From: Gymnorhina tibicen
Taxonomy: Eukaryota > Chordata > Aves > Passeriformes > Artamidae
Length of the DNA stretch: 64,000 nucleotides
Assembly (NCBI GenBank): GCA_013399875.1
Contig: VXAZ01002271.1
Location: 219,624-283,623 of the forward strand
Direction: 5' to 3'
The translations under genes and the position numbers were made by a program. Below the pieces are notes generated by a model, which searched no databases, had not been told where the DNA came from, and saw nothing but the letters and a program-made list of their open reading frames with translations. Within the stretch, counting starts at the first letter, position 1, and every line of letters starts with the position of its first letter. This document shows positions 56,001 to 64,000 of the stretch, one piece after another.

Positions 56001-59000
56001 CCCTCCAGACCCTTCCCCATCCTTGTGGCCTCCTTTGGATGCTCTCTAATGGCTTAATGTCTTTTTTACATTGTGGTGCCCAAAACTGCACACAGTACTC
56101 AAGGTGAGGCCACAGCAGTGGCAGAGGGCAGGGAGCATCCTGCTGGAACCAGTTCAGGAGCTTTTGACACAGCTGAACAAGCTTCCCAGGCAGCTTTTAA
56201 CATCTAGGTGTGCAGAGCCTTAAAACCAGCGATGTGTCTTCAGTCACGAGTTACAGGGTGAAGCTCGTGAGACCCTGACAAAATGCCTGAATTTGCAAAC
56301 CACATCCGTTTGTGTTCTGAGCAACGGCAAAGCCAACGAGGCAGGAGCCTGGGGCGGGTCTTGCTGCAGCCCCTGCCCCAAGCCCAGGTCAGCCTTGCCC
56401 ACCCCGCGGGTTATGGGAACACCCCGTTAACCCCACAATGCACTCCACCATTAAACACACCTCACATCAGGGAGATCACATTGCAATTAAGCATTGTATC
56501 AAGAGACCAGTTAACACCCAGGCTGCTGGAACTCACTAATTTGAGTAGGATGAGGCTGTATCTGGAGCCCATTTTGGTTTGTGATTTAATTTTGGACAGA
56601 TCATGTAAAATCGGTGTTGGTATTTCACTGTAATGGTTCATTATTCCAAATGGTATTTGCTGTAGTTTAAGGAAAATATGGAAGTTGATGATACAAAGTC
56701 TTATTTTCTCACTAAAAAAAAGTCAAGGGAAGTTCTAAAAATAAAGGTGCAAATTCTTTGTGTGCGAGGGCTGTTCCCCATCCCTTCCTCTAAGAGCATC
56801 GCCCCTAAAAATATCCTCAAAAAAATTTCAGTGTTTGGTCCTGCAACTTCAGAATTCACAGTCAGTCAATAGTGTTAATGCACCTTGTTAATTTGATCGG
56901 ATTTGTCAGGTAACTCCACTGGAAAATTATATAAAACTGTTCCAGATGAACAGATGATAGTGACATGAATTAAAGTGATAGAACAATAGTGGAATATAAA
57001 CCAGAAATGACACCCAAAGTGGCTGTTGATTTATTGCCATCCTGAGTTTGGTTCTGGGCTTCCATGTATATTAGTGCTACAAATCTGGGTCCATTTAGCA
57101 GCGAGATGCTCATACATACATCACCAGCTCCTGCTCCAAGCCAAGGTCACTCCCCATTGCATCAATCTTCTCAGCAGAGGCTACTTCACCATTTTGTAAC
57201 CATCTCAGATGGAACAGACTTCCTCCTCTTTCATCTTTTTTTTATCATGTAAAATACACTTTAACTTCTATTATTTTTATCTGCAAATTGTTGCTGTATA
57301 CTTCATCCATTATTTCTGTATCTCGACATCGCTGGCTCAAGCTCACCCACATCCAGAGAGCACATTGACAAAGAATGTTGTCTTTTTTGTGTTATTGTTC
57401 GCACAATCTGGATGTGTTGAAACCTAAAATCAAAACAGTATTGTGTCTGTGGCTTCTGCAGTCTCTGTCTCGCAGCACGAATCACTCATACTCAAAATCT
57501 AAGTAAGAATGCTCCTTCTACTATTTTTTAAATTCATTCATTTTGTCGAAAGAAATGCCATCAATGTATGGGTCCAGTAACACTGTTCTGTTCCTGCTCC
57601 CTTTGTTGGGGTCTGCAATTGCCCTCCCTTTCTGAAATACTTGCCAGCAGTCGTTTTCCCAGACAATATGCTCCTGTTAGTTCTGCTAATGTAATACACA
57701 AGTAAATGTGTCTTATTCCTCCACAACATGATAGAGCCTTTGTAAAACTGCTGAGAGTGCTGCTGTGTGTGCATTACCCTGTGATATGGGCTGAAACACA
57801 AACCCCAGACCTTAAACTGCCACCTTAAATGCAATAACCCCATCACTCAGAGGGCTGGGCATTCCTCCCATGGCCATCCACATATCACCTTTTACTACAG
57901 AGCTATGCACAATGCACAGAAAATAAAATTTACTCCCATATTTTTCATAAACCTTGTCTCAAATTCAGTGATGAGGCCTCAAAACAGCTAAAACATTTCA
58001 AAAAGTGCAATCCACTCATGCACAGCCACTGATCTGCAAACAGGGAGCAAAGAATGACAGGGGATTCTTGGGGTCCTCGAGAAACACTTGCTTTGTTGTG
58101 GCTGCTGCATAGAACCGATGGCACAAAAAGGCTGCAGAGTAAAGTCTCTGCAACTGGCCATTATCAGACTGGTGGAGAACAGCTCCCAGACCAGTTACTA
58201 TGGCTGAAGACAAAAAATTAGCCCCCGTTTTTCCCATTCCAGGGAGGAAGAAGCAGTCTGCCACTCACGGGTAACATGTAACACTCAACAGCCCAAACCC
58301 AAACAGCCCCTCAGTCCTTATTTTATCAGCGCTGCTCTTTTAATATCTTTAAAAAACTCAGGAGAAACCCCAGCAACTTTGACTTTATCGAAAGATTTTG
58401 ATTTTCTACATTTGCCCAAGGTTTGAACACCCTGCTGGGGTTTTCTTTGATTTAAAAAAAATAATTAGATTATAAAACCCTATTGTCAGTGCACTGCCAT
58501 CAAAATCACGCAAATTCACAGATTGTTATAAAAGGGAAGTTTTATGGTCCTTACAGCACTGGGCAGGGTCAGCTCCTCCACTGCTGCATGAGTTGAGCCA
58601 TTTGTTTCATTTAACAGCTCTTCTCCCTTAACCATTTATCTTTAGTGATCTGTCATGACCTTTTCAAGCTCTCATTTCTGACACTTCCCAGATACAGTGA
58701 GTCAAACTTCACTGGAAGCAAACTATCACACCCCGAGAGTTTGCTCAAACGCAGCGAACGTGCCCAGCACTGCCCTGCTCCAGCACCAGCAGATAAATCC
58801 TGCCTTAACTAGACAGCTCAAAATAAACCAAAAAAGCCTCTTCTGTGAGAATTGTACAGACATGTACTCTTACATGTGCTTCAGGATGGAAGAATGAAGA
58901 GACTGTAGTGACAATAATACAGGAGTTGGTATAGTTTAACAATTCTACTGAATGCTACAGAATAAATGTATTTTGTAAACATTATGGCACTTAATATCTT

Positions 59001-59796
59001 ACTGCTGAATCACTTCTTTATGGAAGTATTTGCAGGAATGTCACAGGTCACCTACCAATGCATCATTAATCAAATTTTCACAATTTAAACACAAAGATAA
59101 AAAGCCATTCAATCATTTTAAAACAGTAATGGGGCTTTTATAATTCAGGATTCCGTCAGCCCTTGGCCTTCGGGTTTTCAAAAGCATTCAGCAAGCCAAT
59201 AAGGACAATATAAAACCTTTAGAGAATGCTCGTTTATTTTGTTCCACCTCAAATTTCCACTAGGTCGTTAAAAATCTTTCAGTCTCAGAAAAAAAAAACT
59301 CAATAATTCCCAATTTTGCAAAGCCTCATTTAAAAATAACAAAACAGTTGGCAAGAAGCTTTCCATTAGGAAGCCTAGACTGAAAAAAGAGACGAGGTCA
59401 TTAAATAATGGCCTTCGTTCAGAGGCAACATGTGCAACTGATTGGGGATAATAAAAATACTGAAGTATTTTCAACTGAAAGCAATATTTTTAACTGCTGA
59501 AATGCCAGCAACACTTTCAAACGCTCCATGAGAAAATGGACCAAGGTGATAACGATTGCTTCAGAATGGCCTGAGATGGCCAGGCAGCTGTTAAGAGACA
59601 GCCAAAGGTTTGAGCTGCTCCGTTCTGCCCCGCGCCACGGCACGGAGTGATTTACCTAACTGCACGTCCGTGGTGAACCGCAGCCGGTGGATCATGCTGA
59701 CTTTGAAGGACTTGTAGTGGTGGCTGCTGAGCATGTCCTGGACTGTGGCAATATCGATCTGGGGATCCTCCTCCGAGACCTCTTCTCCTCTTGAAC
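43955..59796 (-). CDS. MAPKAP1: MAPKAP1 (SIN1), 3' part only: last four coding exons
   Basis: SIN1 is an essential subunit of mTOR complex 2. It recruits AGC-kinase substrates such as AKT through its CRIM domain and binds phosphoinositides through its PH domain. Four exons (59,656-59,796; 55,071-55,208; 45,824-45,921; 43,955-44,080) join in frame for 503 nt, corresponding to human residues about 356-522. They hold the complete PH domain and the tail. The three basic residues reported to bind PIP3 in the human protein (Arg393, Lys428, Lys464) are all present. The N-terminus, CRIM and Ras-binding domains lie beyond the right edge. The gene is convergent with GAPVD1. Confidence 0.97.
44947..45072 (+). 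repeat. CR1 LINE 3' fragment in MAPKAP1 intron
   Basis: Typical sense CR1 end: 'gtggagtcaccacccctgg', then 'gttcaaaacccgaggag', then GGACGTGATGATCTTGGAGG, with a decayed ATGATTCTGGGTCC tail. Confidence 0.9.
45824..45921 (-). CDS. MAPKAP1: MAPKAP1 exon encoding PH-domain strands (human 449-481)
   Basis: Residues [19 protein letters not shown] and on, to NEIVLK. It includes the lysine equivalent to human Lys464 (HDYKHLYF). The acceptor is CTTTGCAG|GT, the donor is AAG|GTGAGT, and it ends in phase 0. Confidence 0.97.
46190..46630. other. Intronic CpG-rich patch
   Basis: CpG-dense sequence inside the MAPKAP1 intron with no exon. A switch to AT-rich DNA follows at about 46,660. Confidence 0.4.
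46660..47110. promoter_or_regulatory. Candidate conserved non-coding element in MAPKAP1 intron
   Basis: An AT-rich block with GCTAATTGG, GCATGTTAATTAAAC and GCACTAATC cores. Confidence 0.4.
47120..48835. other. MAPKAP1 intron, nothing recognised
   Basis: Alternating GC-rich (47,340-47,640; 48,200-48,700) and AT-rich sequence. No exon, gene or clear repeat. Open frames here are GC-driven. Confidence 0.5.
48840..49285. promoter_or_regulatory. Candidate conserved non-coding element in MAPKAP1 intron
   Basis: Contains GAATTAAGTCACTAATCGG, ATATTCATGAATC (ATTCATGAAT is a perfect dyad) and a perfect POU octamer, ATGCAAAT, at 49,121-49,128, followed by TTATGTTAATTTTTC. Confidence 0.5.
49290..50590. 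other. MAPKAP1 intron, nothing recognised
   Basis: Mixed composition. The stretch 49,550-50,130 looks like a diverged unknown sequence but has no terminal repeats or coding similarity that I can support. Confidence 0.45.
50680..50870. other. Intronic CpG-rich patch with an ambiguous base
   Basis: A GC-rich patch holding an N at 50,755, the only undetermined base I noticed in the window; it is probably a sequencing problem in very GC-rich DNA. Confidence 0.5.
51600..51835. promoter_or_regulatory. Candidate conserved non-coding element in MAPKAP1 intron
   Basis: Contains GCCTATTACCAGG, GGTTAACACTCTGTTAAGCC (a GTTAAC core) and GGGCAATTAAATTAC. Confidence 0.35.
52180..52570. promoter_or_regulatory. 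Candidate conserved non-coding element in MAPKAP1 intron
   Basis: A 0.4-kb AT-rich block rich in short homeodomain cores (CACTTAATTGAG, ATATAATTG, GATAATCAGGCC). It resembles developmental enhancers in composition. Confidence 0.45.
52580..55065. other. MAPKAP1 intron, nothing recognised
   Basis: No exon, gene or clear repeat seen in this stretch. Confidence 0.5.
55071..55208 (-). CDS. MAPKAP1: MAPKAP1 exon, PH domain (human about 403-449)
   Basis: Residues [19 protein letters not shown] through AEEKSPS. It carries the lysine equivalent to human Lys428 (WIKQKP). Acceptor TCTCAG|GT; donor CCAA|GTGAGT. Confidence 0.97.
55591..56150 (-). repeat. CR1 LINE, about 0.56 kb, ORF2 C-terminus and 3' UTR
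   Basis: Its 3' tail lies at the left end (complement of ATTCTATGATTCTG). The - strand still reads [21 protein letters not shown], the typical CR1 ORF2 C-terminal block 'RKRFFT..V..HWNRLP.EVV', though broken afterwards. It is the longest repeat I found in the window and is 5' truncated. It is intronic, in the same orientation as MAPKAP1. Confidence 0.95.
56155..59650. other. MAPKAP1 intron, mostly AT-rich
   Basis: No exon seen. AT-rich sections at about 56,500-57,500 and 58,350-59,500 may include further regulatory sequence, but I cannot delimit any. Confidence 0.45.
59656..59796 (-). CDS. MAPKAP1: MAPKAP1 exon, start of PH domain (human about 356-403)
   Basis: Residues [19 protein letters not shown] through [10 protein letters not shown]. 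It includes the equivalent of human Arg393 (HRLRF). The first dozen residues, an acidic linker, depart from mammals, while the PH part is nearly identical. Acceptor TTTTGCAG|GT; donor TTAG|GTAAAT. The preceding exon is beyond base 64,000. Confidence 0.97.
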
Positions 59797-60254
59797 CTGC
59801 AAAACAAGGCGGCAGTCCTGACGGAGAGGTTTGGCACGCGGCACACGCGCAGCCGGCGCGGCGGCACCACCGTGGGGAGCTGGCTGGGGGAACACCAAAC
59901 GCTCAGGGAGTGTCTCTGGGAGGAGGGCATTCCATGCTCCAGCCCAGGTCAGTCACTAAGGCGCTGAGGCCACGATGACAGACACCTGTGGCCGCAGGAA
60001 GAGCAGCACACCATCCCAGTGGCCGGTTCCTGGGCGGCACGAGGCAGCCCGGGACCGCGGGTACCCCAGGGGCTGAGCGGGGGGACCCTGCTGGGCAGCC
60101 ACCGCCTGCCACCCAGGAAGGAGCCCAGGGAGGGGGCCAGAGTTGCCCAGAAGTCCACCCAGAGGTGGGCCCAGAGGTGCCTGTCCCCAGAGGTGCCACC
60201 CTCGAGGCCAGCACTAGCACAGATCTCCCGTGTGCCGGCAGCACCTCGGGCTCA

Positions 60255-60860
60255 CTGATGTGAAGCTGCACTTTATTTACTGATTAGTATTCTCATTACC
60301 ACTGCAGGTACTGCCTTTATAAAAGGCAACAACTCATTAAGCCAAAATGCCAATTACTGAAAAAATATAACACACTTCAAAGATTTTTTACATTTTATGA
60401 CGTTGGATTAACACCAATTTCAACATTACTATAATGCGATATATAATTGCACAGAGTAATTTCGATGCCAGCTGCTAATAAAGCACCTCAGCTTGAAATG
60501 ATCTTTCAGATGCTGGTAGATAAAGTGGCATAAATATGTTTGAAAACTGATTTAGCTTCTTACAGGAGATCCTGAGGAATGACACGTTTTGTTTAATATC
60601 CTGGCTAATGTAGTCCTAAAAGCTGAACCAACTGCCAGTTCAGAGAACTAAATTTGCTGCAGGAGATTAATGAAAACTTTATATTTTGCTGAAATTTTAA
60701 TAATGGGAAGATGAGATGATGGAGTTTTAGTACAGATCTTAAAGCTCCAGCAAAGCAGTTACCAACTTGTTAGATTTTTCAGCATTAATTTTGCTTACTG
60801 TATTCAGTATTACTTTTGCAAATTACTGTTGGAGTGGCCTCAACACTACACCACTGTGAG
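60255..60860. promoter_or_regulatory. Candidate conserved non-coding element in MAPKAP1 intron (0.6 kb)
   Basis: A sharp drop in GC at 60,260 opens a long block with ACTGATTAGTATTCTC, GCCAATTACTG, TTGGATTAACACC, TGCTAATAAAGC and TTAATATCCTGGC. It is one of the strongest candidates by composition. Confidence 0.5.
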
Positions 60861-60864
60861 CATC

Positions 60865-61850
60865 TGCTGTTACATGAGTCCAAAACCACATGGAGAGCAT
60901 AAAGCAGGAGATTCCCATGCCACAGACTTTCACCACAGCTTTCCCAGTGCTGCCCTCCCCGCGCACCACGGACCTTCCTTTGGGGAAGGGGGACACCAAA
61001 GGGTTAAGTTACAAATTGGGCTGTGCCATTCGACTTGAAAGGATTCCAAAAATCAAATTAAACAGTCTCCATGTGAATTTATGCAGAGCCATCTTAACAC
61101 TGCAACCACTCCATGCTCCAGAATGACAAGATAAATTGTAATGGCTCCTTCCGAGACATTACAATGCATTTTGTCACAGACCCCTGTGTTAATGTCTCTA
61201 TACTATGGATTATCATAATGTATCATGTCAAACCCTCATGCTGCACTACTCCAAAGATACACTGAGATATGTCAAACTTTTTGGTGCACTTAAAAGCATC
61301 TTGAGAGACTGTGGTGTGGCAGCGCCTGGAAGCGAAGCGGGAGGATGGCAATGGCACCGCTGCCCTGCTGCCAGGACCCTCCTCAGCGCTGGACACCCGT
61401 GGGATGTCCCCACAACCCTGTCCCCACAGCGTGGGGTCACAGAGGCACCCTGTGCTGGGACAGGAGCTGTGACACGGCAGAACTGACCCCTCCACCTGAC
61501 CCTGGGCTGCCCCACGACCCCCAGGACAGACCTGAATCCCTGTCAAACAGAGTGAGATCGGTCACTCGGGCCAATCTCCTCGCTGGAAATCCTGATTTTC
61601 AAATGAGACCAACAGCAGTGGAACAACAGCACCAGGCCCATGAGCTGGAAACAAGGCAGAAGCTAAACCAGAAGCCTCCTCCTACGGGGACTCAGCTAAA
61701 CCAGGAGCCTCCTCTGACAGGGACCCCTGCCAGCACCGCAGGGCAGATAAAAATGACACATCAGGAACACCACAATACTGAATTGTCACAGGCAGCCTAT
61801 TCAAGAGCAAGTGAACCTGTATTTCCTTGATAAAACAACAAAACACAAAG
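60865..61850. other. MAPKAP1 intron, nothing recognised
   Basis: GC-rich in 61,320-61,560. It includes a short internal repeat at about 61,660-61,735, where 'ctaaaccag(a/g)agcctcct' occurs twice. Confidence 0.5.
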
Positions 61851-61854
61851 TTAA

Positions 61855-62610
61855 CTGCACTGCAAAAATGTCCCTTATTACTTTAATGTACTAGAATATT
61901 GCTTAATGAAAGTTCTTAATTGCAATACAATTAATTACATACACAGAGTCCCCAATTACATTTTCCAATAAGACATTGGCTTTGCTATAGGTCTAAAGGC
62001 ACTAAACCAATTTTAATATATTAAGACCAATTTCCCTTGAATACTAATTACTATCTAATGATAAAATGAGAAAGAGGAACTTTCCAGAAGTAAGATGGCA
62101 AGAATAAAACTAAATTAGCCATGAACGGCTTGCTACCACACATAAAGGCATTCCACATTACAAAGTGCAGCTTTCAGTTTAAAGATAAATCTTTGTGCAA
62201 GTTAAAAGTTCTGCACACTGGAAGCAGTTTATTAGCTTGAATGCTATTAGTAAATGCTGGATGGAAAGGGGATTTCTCCATACATATTTCTTAATAATGG
62301 AAAGTTTTTGTTTCATTTAATACCCAGAAATATAAACTTTCTCTTTGCCCAAAGGAATGCGGCTGCTCTTCTCTCAGCAGATGCTTGGCATCATCCATAT
62401 ATATATTTATAAATGACTATGAGACTACGAAGAGCACATTTACAAGTAATAGCTGTTCCGACAGAGTTTTTTCTGACTGGAATATCAAAGCTAAAAGTAT
62501 TTCAAATCAAGACAGAATGCACAAAGTGAATATTTCAGTTTGATGCTAGAATTGTCAAGCCATTATTTTGTTAATAGTGCAAAACTGTCAATATTTCTAT
62601 TCTAACGTCT
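61855..62610. promoter_or_regulatory. Candidate conserved non-coding element in MAPKAP1 intron (0.75 kb)
   Basis: A continuous AT-rich block with TTCTTAATTGCAATAC, ACAATTAATTACATAC, CCCCAATTACATTTTCC, ACTAATTACTATC and GCTATTAGTAAATGC. The density of TAATTA-type cores is the highest in the window. Confidence 0.5.
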
Positions 62611-62614
62611 TGCC

Positions 62615-64000
62615 AAAAGATAGCTCCTAAGCACCCCAAAATCCACTTTCTGACTGTGCACGAGGCAGGAATTGTGACTGCTCTCACAAACTGTACTGTC
62701 CTCGAGCCCCTCTGTGTGCAGGGCCAGCACCCAGCCCCGAGCAGGGGCAGTGCAGGATCCCCCTGCCACGGGAGCCCCCACCTGAGCAGGGCTCCACATC
62801 GTGCTCTTAGATGGGCACCTTTGCTGTGCTAAACGAGGGCAGGAATGCTCCCCAGGTAAGGGAGTCTGGAGCTGGCAGCCTCAGGGATCCTTCCCACACC
62901 TCTCCAGTGCTCTGTGGAGGAGCAGGGCTGGCTTTGGTGTCCCCTGGCTGGGAGGAAAGGGGAGCAGTGCAGCACAAGGGCTTCAGGAGAAGGGAAAAGT
63001 GTCCCCTCAACACCGTGATTGGCATTTATTTTGAGCCAAGTCTCCTGAGGCTCTCCTGGAGCAGAGCAGACCGGCTGCCTCCTGCTACACCACTTACAAA
63101 CTCCAACAGATTTACTCTTTAAGTAATGGTGCAACCTGAACCCGGTCACTCACAAGACCTGCAGGAGATACAGCTACAGGCCACAGCCTGGATTCCTCCA
63201 CAGATGATGAAAATACATTAAAAATGCAGTATCTACAGTATTCTTTTAATTACAGAGCCTGGGTTAAAAAAATGTTATTTTAAATCACAAGCAAAACCCA
63301 TGGAACTATGACTAGTGTGCATCATTTCATAGATTAAAAATCGATACAAAAATAATAGGTGGGATGCAGACGTCGGGGAATTCTGGCTTGTGGAAGAGCA
63401 CAACTCAATTAGTGAGGTCAGAACTGCTCCATTTCCTCAGCACAGCCCCCCTGCTCCCTCTGGCCAAGGTCTCTCCTACAGATTCTCAGAACCATTTTAT
63501 GCAGAAATGAACCAGGAGCACCAGGAATATTTTGGGAGCAAGTCCCACCTCTGGGGAGCAGCAGCCAAAGCTGCGAGTGTTAATCTCAGCCCCAGCAGCA
63601 CTGGGAGCTCGTGGTGCTGTGCTCACTCCTGCTGTTCCCTCAGCGGAGCAGAGGCTGGAACCAGGAGTGAGATTCTGGGATAAGATGCAGTTGCTATGGC
63701 CAAAAAGCATCAACTGAAAGGTTTAACCTTTGCACAGAAAGAAAAAAACTCTTCCACTACTTGAAGCAGGCTCTTACTATGGTTGTGTGCAGCATTCTTG
63801 GCTGAGGCCAGGACTGTGACTGGGTTTACTCATTAGTACAATCAACATTTTTACACAAAATGGAATGAAAGAACACCAAAACTGAAAGCGTGGCTGTTGT
63901 AAAGAATGGAGAATGGACCAAAATGCCATGGGGAACAAACACAAATCAATGTTAAATGTCTTTTTTTAAGGTTTCATATTGTTCCATGTGAAGAAATAAA
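62615..64000. other. MAPKAP1 intron to the window edge
   Basis: Alternating GC-rich and AT-rich intron sequence. No exon or repeat recognised. Confidence 0.5.

Noticed and set aside
1..64000. Prokaryotic features, CRISPR arrays, tRNA or rRNA genes, phage or defence systems
   Set aside because: The window is vertebrate nuclear DNA with spliced genes and CR1 repeats. No tandem spacer array, tRNA cloverleaf or ribosomal sequence was seen.

Overview
This is an ordinary vertebrate nuclear window, almost certainly avian. Copies of the CR1 LINE family lie on both strands, the introns are short, and GC-rich DNA is broken by AT-rich blocks. No species can be named from the sequence. There is no bacterial, viral or plasmid content, no CRISPR array, and no RNA gene I could recognise.

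Two protein-coding genes face each other tail to tail. On the + strand, bases 1 to about 26,850 hold a complete GAPVD1 (GAPex-5/RAP6), an endosomal protein with an N-terminal RasGAP domain and a C-terminal VPS9 Rab5-family exchange domain. I resolved 25 coding exons that join in frame into a 1,461-residue protein. They are preceded by a CpG-island promoter with a ZNF143-type site and a long first intron. On the - strand, from about 42,500 to beyond the right edge, lie the last four coding exons of MAPKAP1 (SIN1, an mTORC2 subunit). They encode its PH domain and C-terminus; the N-terminal exons lie outside the window. This neighbour order matches the mammalian GAPVD1-MAPKAP1-PBX3 locus.

Between the genes (about 26.85-42.5 kb) there is no supported protein-coding gene. 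It holds GC-rich DNA with a 23-bp minisatellite, a hexamer repeat and orphan CpG-rich patches, into which many AT-rich, homeobox-motif-rich blocks are set. These look like conserved non-coding elements (CNEs), and similar blocks continue in the MAPKAP1 introns. This pattern suggests a regulatory block serving a developmental gene, most likely PBX3 next door. Conservation itself cannot be seen in one sequence.

The most interesting non-genic observations are: a pair of related AT-rich elements 6 kb apart; an old LINE reverse-transcriptase fossil; a possible hAT transposase fossil; a GC-AG intron in GAPVD1; and the 23-bp minisatellite, whose 20 unit starts are all in register.
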